The notes under the pieces are model-generated. The model made no database searches, was not told where the DNA came from, and was given only the letters and a program-made list of their open reading frames with translations. A DNA stretch of 10,278 nt from Caldithrix sp. (GTDB lineage: Bacteria; KSB1; UBA2214; DYKH01), in NCBI GenBank assembly GCA_020722685.1, contig DYKH01000137.1, forward strand, positions 1 through 10,278, written 5' to 3'. The translations under genes and the position numbers were made by a program. Within the stretch, counting starts at the first letter, position 1, and the number at the start of each line of letters is the position of its first letter. Of this stretch, positions 5,789 through 10,278 are shown piece after piece.

Positions 5789-8782
5789 AGGATTATTTCG
5801 CCATTGAGCGGAAATGCTTTTGGCCACGAATTCCACAGTCATACTTGGCTTTACTTCCACTACCCAGCGATTCTTTTCCACAGTGGCTGCACGAATTTTG
5901 TCCGATAACCCCACAGCAACCGCCTTGCCGTCAATAAACAATTCGGGGTACGCTTTCGCGTCTACCGGCAGTTCCACATGGCCGGTCACCCCTTCCGGCA
6001 GTGATAGCTGCAATTTGAAGCCGCCGTCCGATTTTTGCCACTGCACTTCGATCTCGCCATGCGGCGTGGGAACCCTGCCTTTGGCCCAGGTCAAATCCAC
6101 CGGTTGCGGAGCTATGAGGGCTTTGGTGAATCCAGGCTCCAACGGCGCCACGCCGAGCTGATAGCGGCTCAAGAAATACGTAGGAGCAGCGGACCAAGCG
6201 TGACAATGACTGCGGGTGGGGATGTCCTCCTCCCAGCCGGGAAAGGTCTCCCAAAACGTGGTGGCGCCGGCATCGAGCATAAAACCCCAGCGGTCGCGGG
6301 TGATGTTCAAGATCGCATCGTAGCGGCCTTCCCGGGCCAATTCTTCTAATAGATAAAACATGGCAAAGGGGCTGCCAAACTGCACCATTCCTTTTGGCGG
6401 ATGAGTTGTGTAAGCAGCAATGCGGCTCGCGCGTTGCGGCGGTGCAACCTGATAGAGAAGGGCCAATGTGTTGGTCTGCTGGCTGACGCTTTTGCTGGGC
6501 ACACCATCGTTATGAATGCTGTCGATATAGCCGTCCAACTCATCCGACCACAGATACTGATTGATATTGTTCACCAAACCTTGACGGAAGGATTTCCATT
6601 CGCCGACATCCTCATCTTTGTGCAAGGCTTTGGCCATGTCAATGGCGCGATTCAGCGCTTCCACCAAGAACAAGTTGTTGTGGGTGACCAGATCGCGATC
6701 GTCATCCACCTCAGCCCAATCGAACATGTTCCAGGCGTGGAGACTAAAGAGTCCCCATTTGTTGTTCGACAACTCTTGACAGGCGCCCAGTGTTTGCGCG
6801 ATGTCAGGATAAACCGCCTCAAGAGTACCGGTGTCGCCCGAGTGCCACCAATACTCACGCGCCATCTGGATCCATAGCAGACTCCAGGCAGTGAGGATGT
6901 TCTGCCAGCCGCTGGGCACTTGCGATTCGGGCAGCTTGCTACGATAGAGTGATTGCGGAACCAAGCGCACGCACCGCGCCACCAGCGGCCATTCTCCGAA
7001 TGCAGCGTGGCAAACCAACGCCTCGTTGCGGGCGTCGCCCACCCAAAATGTTTGCTCATAGGTGGGGCAATCGGTAAAGGTGTCCTCCATGCAGCAGAGC
7101 AGGGTATGACGTCCCACCTTCCAAATGCGATTGAGGCGCTCATCCGAGCACTGGAAGCTGCCGCGCTCTACTGCCGGATATGTGGACATGAGAGTGCGCA
7201 GGTACCGAATTTTCAGCGGGGCGGAGAGATTGCGCACCGTCATTGCGGTGTAACGAAAGCCTCGTCGCCAATCGGTGGTGAAATGCTGCAATCCGTTGCG
7301 AGCGACATAGCGGAAAGAGGAACGGTTGCCATAAGTGTCCTGAACGACTCCGTCGTTTATAGCTTCGAAGCAATGAAAATCCAGAATGGCACCTTCAGGC
7401 GCATCGATCTCAAACTCTGTGAAACCGACCAGCTCTTGGCCAAAATCGAAGAGAATTTCCATATCCTGTTGGTTGGCGGGAATGCTTGTCCAATTCCCGT
7501 TATCCGTCAACATCGCTTCCGGCGAGTGGATGGTCGGCTTGCCCGCAAGCGGGGTTTGCGAGTATATTAGATTCCAAACATCCACCACTGCTTCGTCCTT
7601 CTGACTATCGCTGAAATGCAAAAGCTCGGGATGCTTCTTCATCCCTTGAATGGTTAACAGTCCTTTGGCCTGTTTGCGTGCTTTTTCGATGTCCTCATCG
7701 AGCGGTCCAATGATGAGCCATTTGCCTTGGCCGTTCAGTGGGGCACGGATACTCACGGGAGCTGCGGCATCGATGGCCAGACTAAAGTCCTGAAAGTGAT
7801 CGTTGCCGATGATCTCCGCGATGAACAAATTGCTGCCCTGACGCAATCCGATCTCCGTTTCGCCTTTTCCCGGCGCTGCAATCTCCTTTCCGTTGAGATA
7901 CCAAGGCCCCTTTCGGATGGAGTAATTGCGCATCAGTCTGGCCTTCTGGGCATCGCCGCTGATGATCTCGGTAGCTATCAGTCCGCGGTAGGGATTGAGA
8001 TTGGCGGTCTTGTCGTTCGGCAACAAGGACAGCTTTATGTTCACCGTTTCCACCAATTTGGCTGAACGAACATAACGACTGGCAACGATGCGTGTGGGAT
8101 AATGAGGCACGCGTGAAAGGAAAGGAATAGTGCGCGGCTGCATGGAAGTCCAAGGTGCAACGCCGACCGGCCCGATTTCCACAGCATTTTGCCAATCCTG
8201 ATCGGCGAATGAGAGCTGGGTCCATTCGGGAGCAAATTGGCGGGCGTCATAGATTTCCTCAAAAGGCATCTGGCAACTGATGCGGGCAGCAGGTCGCAGG
8301 TAGGCCGTGAATGGGGCGACTTTCCAGCTTTGGTCGGAGATGATTCTTTCCGTATGGCCGTCCCGATAAGTAACCTCCAATTGACACAACAAGCCGCCTC
8401 GGCCCAAGACATAATGGAAGGTACTTTCGCCGTAGTGATTGGCTGTGACTGCCAGAACGTTTTGCGGCACCTGCAACAGCGAGGTCACGTCATAGGTGTC
8501 GAATTGCTGCAATTGTGGGAAGCTGCGTGTGGGACCGTCGCCCAGCCATTGTCCGTTGAGGTAAAGCCGGTAGCGGCTATCCGCAGAGATGTGCAGCAAA
8601 GCCAAGACGACCTCGCCTTGCACCGAAAAAGTGCGCCTGGCATTGAGGCGGAAATTGCGCGGCTGCGGCTCGCCGGCCTGCCAGATCCAGTTGGCTTGCC
8701 AATCTACGTCGTAGCTTTCAGCAGCAATGGTCGTTAACACTCCAAATGATAGGAAGAAGGCTAATAGCAATACTTTTTCCAT
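5786..8782 (-). CDS. Secreted alpha-L-rhamnosidase-like glycoside hydrolase, family GH78
   Basis: The 998-residue product carries a signal peptide (about 1-21, LTTIAAES) and the full GH78 plan. The N-terminal beta-sandwich holds the family's usual phrases (NWIWQAG, FRLNARRTF, RYRLYLNGQWLGDGPTR, 31-90). A further beta-rich stretch follows (about 240-440). The (alpha/alpha)6 catalytic barrel covers about 540-880, and a C-terminal beta-sandwich runs from about 885 on. The inverting-enzyme acidic set is present: D571, E576 and D583 in DCPTYEQTFWVGD, and E845 in TTFWETF, which match the D/E/D/E set established for bacterial GH78 enzymes. It would release terminal L-rhamnose from glycans or glycosides outside the cytoplasm; the exact linkage cannot be read from sequence. 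A good ribosome binding site (AGGAGAG) supports the start. It is the first gene of the minus-strand block. Unlike the GH-A enzyme it lacks the sorting tail. Its stop codon overlaps the inverted repeat ahead of the ATPase gene. Confidence 0.92.
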   Translation of the reverse strand: MEKVLLLAFFLSFGVLTTIAAESYDVDWQANWIWQAGEPQPRNFRLNARRTFSVQGEVVLALLHISADSRYRLYLNGQWLGDGPTRSFPQLQQFDTYDVTSLLQVPQNVLAVTANHYGESTFHYVLGRGGLLCQLEVTYRDGHTERIISDQSWKVAPFTAYLRPAARISCQMPFEEIYDARQFAPEWTQLSFADQDWQNAVEIGPVGVAPWTSMQPRTIPFLSRVPHYPTRIVASRYVRSAKLVETVNIKLSLLPNDKTANLNPYRGLIATEIISGDAQKARLMRNYSIRKGPWYLNGKEIAAPGKGETEIGLRQGSNLFIAEIIGNDHFQDFSLAIDAAAPVSIRAPLNGQGKWLIIGPLDEDIEKARKQAKGLLTIQGMKKHPELLHFSDSQKDEAVVDVWNLIYSQTPLAGKPTIHSPEAMLTDNGNWTSIPANQQDMEILFDFGQELVGFTEFEIDAPEGAILDFHCFEAINDGVVQDTYGNRSSFRYVARNGLQHFTTDWRRGFRYTAMTVRNLSAPLKIRYLRTLMSTYPAVERGSFQCSDERLNRIWKVGRHTLLCCMEDTFTDCPTYEQTFWVGDARNEALVCHAAFGEWPLVARCVRLVPQSLYRSKLPESQVPSGWQNILTAWSLLWIQMAREYWWHSGDTGTLEAVYPDIAQTLGACQELSNNKWGLFSLHAWNMFDWAEVDDDRDLVTHNNLFLVEALNRAIDMAKALHKDEDVGEWKSFRQGLVNNINQYLWSDELDGYIDSIHNDGVPSKSVSQQTNTLALLYQVAPPQRASRIAAYTTHPPKGMVQFGSPFAMFYLLEELAREGRYDAILNITRDRWGFMLDAGATTFWETFPGWEEDIPTRSHCHAWSAAPTYFLSRYQLGVAPLEPGFTKALIAPQPVDLTWAKGRVPTPHGEIEVQWQKSDGGFKLQLSLPEGVTGHVELPVDAKAYPELFIDGKAVAVGLSDKIRAATVEKNRWVVEVKPSMTVEFVAKSISAQWRNNP

Positions 8783-8787
8783 TAATA

Positions 8788-8794
8788 CTCTCCT
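8788..8794 (-). promoter_or_regulatory. Ribosome binding site of the GH78 gene
   Basis: AGGAGAG on the minus strand sits five bases before the ATG at 8782. It is the strongest Shine-Dalgarno match in the minus-strand block and settles the start of the rhamnosidase gene. Confidence 0.75.
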
Positions 8795-9013
8795 GCAATG
8801 TCACGCGTGTATTCGTGAAGGTTTTCCTTTTAAATCCGTGGGTCCATTGTGTGCCTTGGGCAGGTGGAACGGTTTGATGTCGCCTACGCGACCATGTACA
8901 AGTGTCTTCAATCTCGCGCTGGTGAAACTATGTCTTTGGAATTCCTCTTGCCTTCTTCACCTTTTCTGCTTATTTTCCTTTGAGGCGCGTTTCGCAAAGT
9001 GCTGACTTTATTT

Positions 9014-9017
9014 GGAG
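9014..9017 (+). promoter_or_regulatory. Ribosome binding site of the DUF5678-like gene
   Basis: GGAG lies ten bases before the ATG at 9028. It favours this start over an in-frame upstream extension to 8980, whose added residues (from MRRVSQ) do not resemble the family. Confidence 0.55.
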
Positions 9018-9027
9018 AATAGAACCT

Positions 9028-9297
9028 ATGAATGGAAATACGTATCCGCCAGTACCTGCTACACCCAAAGCATACTGGGAAGATAGTGATTGGGCCGATG
9101 AACATATCGGCGAAATTTCCGAGGCCCATCCAAATCTCTGGGTGGCGGTGGTCGACAAACAAGTCGTCGCGTGGGGCAAAGTCATAGCCGATGTGCGCAA
9201 AGTAGCTCAAGAGAAAACGGGCAAAACTCATTTTCCGATAGTCTTTGCCGAAAGGGGAATCCATGTCTATCAGAGTAAACCTCCACTTCCAAACTAA
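9028..9297 (+). CDS. Small DUF5678-like protein
   Basis: The 89-residue protein has an N-terminal Pro/acidic segment (1-36) and then the pattern of the DUF5678 family: an LWVAVVDKQVVAWGK beta-hairpin (37-51), an amphipathic helix (IADVRKVAQEK, 53-63), and a strand with HFPIVFAERG (68-77). The family consists of short proteins with no established biochemical role. There is no signal peptide. The gene is the first of a two-gene plus-strand unit; its last 35 bases overlap the start of the retropepsin-like gene in another frame, which indicates translational coupling and a shared function. The family call rests on remembered pattern similarity; a profile search would settle it. Confidence 0.7.
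   Translation: MNGNTYPPVPATPKAYWEDSDWADEHIGEISEAHPNLWVAVVDKQVVAWGKVIADVRKVAQEKTGKTHFPIVFAERGIHVYQSKPPLPN
9252..9258 (+). promoter_or_regulatory. Ribosome binding site of the retropepsin-like gene, inside the upstream CDS
   Basis: AAGGGGA lies four bases before the ATG at 9263, inside the end of the DUF5678-like reading frame. It decides the start in favour of 9263 over a TTG at 9245, which has no comparable site. Confidence 0.6.
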
Positions 9298-9715
9298 AAT
9301 TGATTTGCAGTTTTTAGCTGATGGTGTCCATTTTCGGCTCATTCGACTGCTTGGCACCGTTCAATTACGTACCGCAGACGGTTGGTCGCCTGAAATGAAG
9401 GTCATCATTGACACCGGCAATCCTGTAACAATTATTCCACATTCTATTTGGAGCCTCGCCGATGTCCGAGTTTTGATGCCAGCGAAAACGAAACTTTTCG
9501 GTCTTGGCTCTAACGAGGAGATCGGGCTTTCGGGACAGTTGGCGGAAGCGACGCTTGTCTTCAAAGATCCAGATACAATCTCGCCGCCCATCAAATTTAA
9601 AGCTCACATTCTTGACGATGACAGCGCTCCTTTTCTTATCGGGTTTGAGGACATCCTGACCTCAGCAGGTTTAGCGTGCAGCTACGCCTCCCAAACAGCA
9701 TGGTTAGAGTTTTGA
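9263..9715 (+). CDS. Retropepsin-like aspartic protease-fold protein
   Basis: This 150-residue protein carries the signature of a single-domain retropepsin-like aspartic protease. The hydrophobic-hydrophobic-D-T-G motif is VIIDTGNPVTIIP (48-60) with catalytic-type D50. Later, APFLIGFEDIL (132-142) corresponds to the hydrophobic-hydrophobic-Gly strand and helix seen before the C terminus of such domains. One Asp motif in about 150 residues means it would have to dimerise to form an active site. There is no signal peptide or membrane segment, so action in the cytoplasm is expected. The 35-base overlap with the DUF5678-like gene suggests the two proteins act together; the partner could be substrate, inhibitor or scaffold, and none of these is shown. 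It ends 38 bases short of a converging gene with no terminator visible between them. The G52-N53 after DT replaces the more common G-A/S, so activity is uncertain. Confidence 0.72.
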   Translation: MSIRVNLHFQTKIDLQFLADGVHFRLIRLLGTVQLRTADGWSPEMKVIIDTGNPVTIIPHSIWSLADVRVLMPAKTKLFGLGSNEEIGLSGQLAEATLVFKDPDTISPPIKFKAHILDDDSAPFLIGFEDILTSAGLACSYASQTAWLEF

Positions 9716-9753
9716 GATGGAGAACAGTCCATTGCAGACACGTTTGATACTAT

Positions 9754-10278
9754 CTACCGAATAGCCACCATTTTTCTCACCTGCAAAAAATTTCCCGCCT
9801 GCAAACAAAGTACGTAGACTCCGCTCGCTACTGATCTTCCGAAATTGTCGTTCCCATTCCACCGTATTTGGTAAGAACCGGACGCTTTTTCTTCGTTCAC
9901 CAATGTTGCTATTTCCTGCCCGGAAAGATTAAAGATCTTGATCCGCACGCTCGATTTGCGTGGAAGTTGGTACTTGATGATCGTCTCCGCGTTGAAGGGA
10001 TTGGGATAATTCTGCTGCAAGACAAACTTCTGCACCGCACTCGGCTTGTCGGACACTTTTGTAGCCACCGAATTGGCCTTTCCCGGCGTCCCACCTATGT
10101 TGAGACTTGCGCCCCAACTCGCAGCCAGCGAATTATCCAGCGCAGAATTTTTCAGCTCTAATGTATATCCTTGACCATCGGCGGCAGTAGGCCAGGGCGC
10201 TGCGTCATCATAAGTCAGGGAATCCATCAACGTGTTTGTATTGTCGTACAATCTGACCAGCTCGCCGGCGCCATCCAG
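9754..10278 (-). CDS. C-terminal part of a secreted protein with lamin-tail end and sorting tail (partial)
   Basis: The reading frame is open to the window edge, so only the last 174 residues are seen; an internal TTG at 10251 is not a real start. The visible part begins GELVRLYDNTNTLMDSLTYDD and continues WPTAADGQGYTLEL and GGTPGKANS, the usual end of a bacterial lamin-tail (LTD) beta-sandwich as found in large secreted proteins. A short linker follows, then a second FlgD-like / T9SS type-A tail (YPNPFNAETIIKYQLP, IKIFNLSGQEIATLV, ending KMVAIR). The tail is clearly related to that of the GH-A enzyme in this window. The missing N-terminal part probably holds the functional domain, often a hydrolase or adhesin in such architectures; nothing more can be said here. 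Confidence 0.85.
   Translation of the reverse strand: MDGAGELVRLYDNTNTLMDSLTYDDAAPWPTAADGQGYTLELKNSALDNSLAASWGASLNIGGTPGKANSVATKVSDKPSAVQKFVLQQNYPNPFNAETIIKYQLPRKSSVRIKIFNLSGQEIATLVNEEKASGSYQIRWNGNDNFGRSVASGVYVLCLQAGNFLQVRKMVAIR

Larger units (their letters stand above)
8783..9027. other. Divergent intergenic region with a short perfect hairpin
   Basis: This 245-base stretch lies between two genes transcribed away from each other, so it must hold promoters for both the carbohydrate block and the DUF5678/retropepsin pair. No convincing -35/-10 pair was recognised. The only structure noted is GTCGC (8879-8883) pairing with GCGAC (8888-8892) around a CTAC loop, which can extend by two pairs past one bulged C. 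A plus-strand ORF across this region (8727-9005) has no family resemblance and is Cys/Phe/Leu-rich, so it is not called a gene. Confidence 0.5.

Noticed and set aside
8727..9005. A 92-codon plus-strand frame across the divergent intergenic region
   Set aside because: It starts inside the GH78 gene antisense, has no resemblance to a known family and ends just before the well-supported start at 9028.
9245..9262. Upstream TTG start for the retropepsin-like gene
   Set aside because: The ATG at 9263 has a good ribosome binding site at a proper distance; the TTG does not.

Overview
The window looks like bacterial DNA from an uncultured or poorly characterised member of the FCB superphylum, of the Calditrichota / KSB1 / Ignavibacteria sort. 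The main clue is a C-terminal beta-sandwich tail found on two separate proteins. It starts with a PNPFNA-type motif, has an IKIFNLxGQE core and an SGxY strand, and ends in a basic-hydrophobic KM(L/V)xIR tip. Such tails are typical FlgD-like / type IX secretion (T9SS) type-A sorting domains in these phyla. The phylum call is inference; no rRNA or marker gene is present.

Most of the window (113-8782) is a minus-strand series of four genes. In transcription order they are a secreted GH78 alpha-L-rhamnosidase-like enzyme (8782-5786), an AAA+ ATPase of the AAA_14/DUF4143 type (5748-4591), a predicted lipoprotein with seven FG-GAP/VCBS calcium-loop repeats (4466-3171), and a secreted clan GH-A glycoside hydrolase with an internal CBM4/9-like domain and a sorting tail (3079-113). 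The two hydrolases and the propeller protein make sense together as an extracytoplasmic polysaccharide-degrading locus, probably acting on rhamnose-containing plant or algal glycans. The ATPase does not fit this theme. It sits in a 37-base gap behind a perfect 13-bp inverted repeat that also supplies the stop codon of the rhamnosidase gene, so it looks like an inserted accessory gene with its own operator.

A divergent 245-base intergenic region (8783-9027) separates this block from a small plus-strand pair. The first gene encodes an 89-residue DUF5678-like protein (9028-9297). The second encodes a 150-residue retropepsin-like protein with a DTG motif (9263-9715). Their coding regions overlap by 35 bases, so they are very probably translated together. 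The biological role of this pair is not clear and it is one of the more intriguing parts of the window.

The right edge (9754-10278, minus strand) is the 3' end of a further secreted protein, with the end of a lamin-tail (LTD) domain followed by a second sorting tail. No tRNA, rRNA, CRISPR array, transposase or prophage gene was seen.
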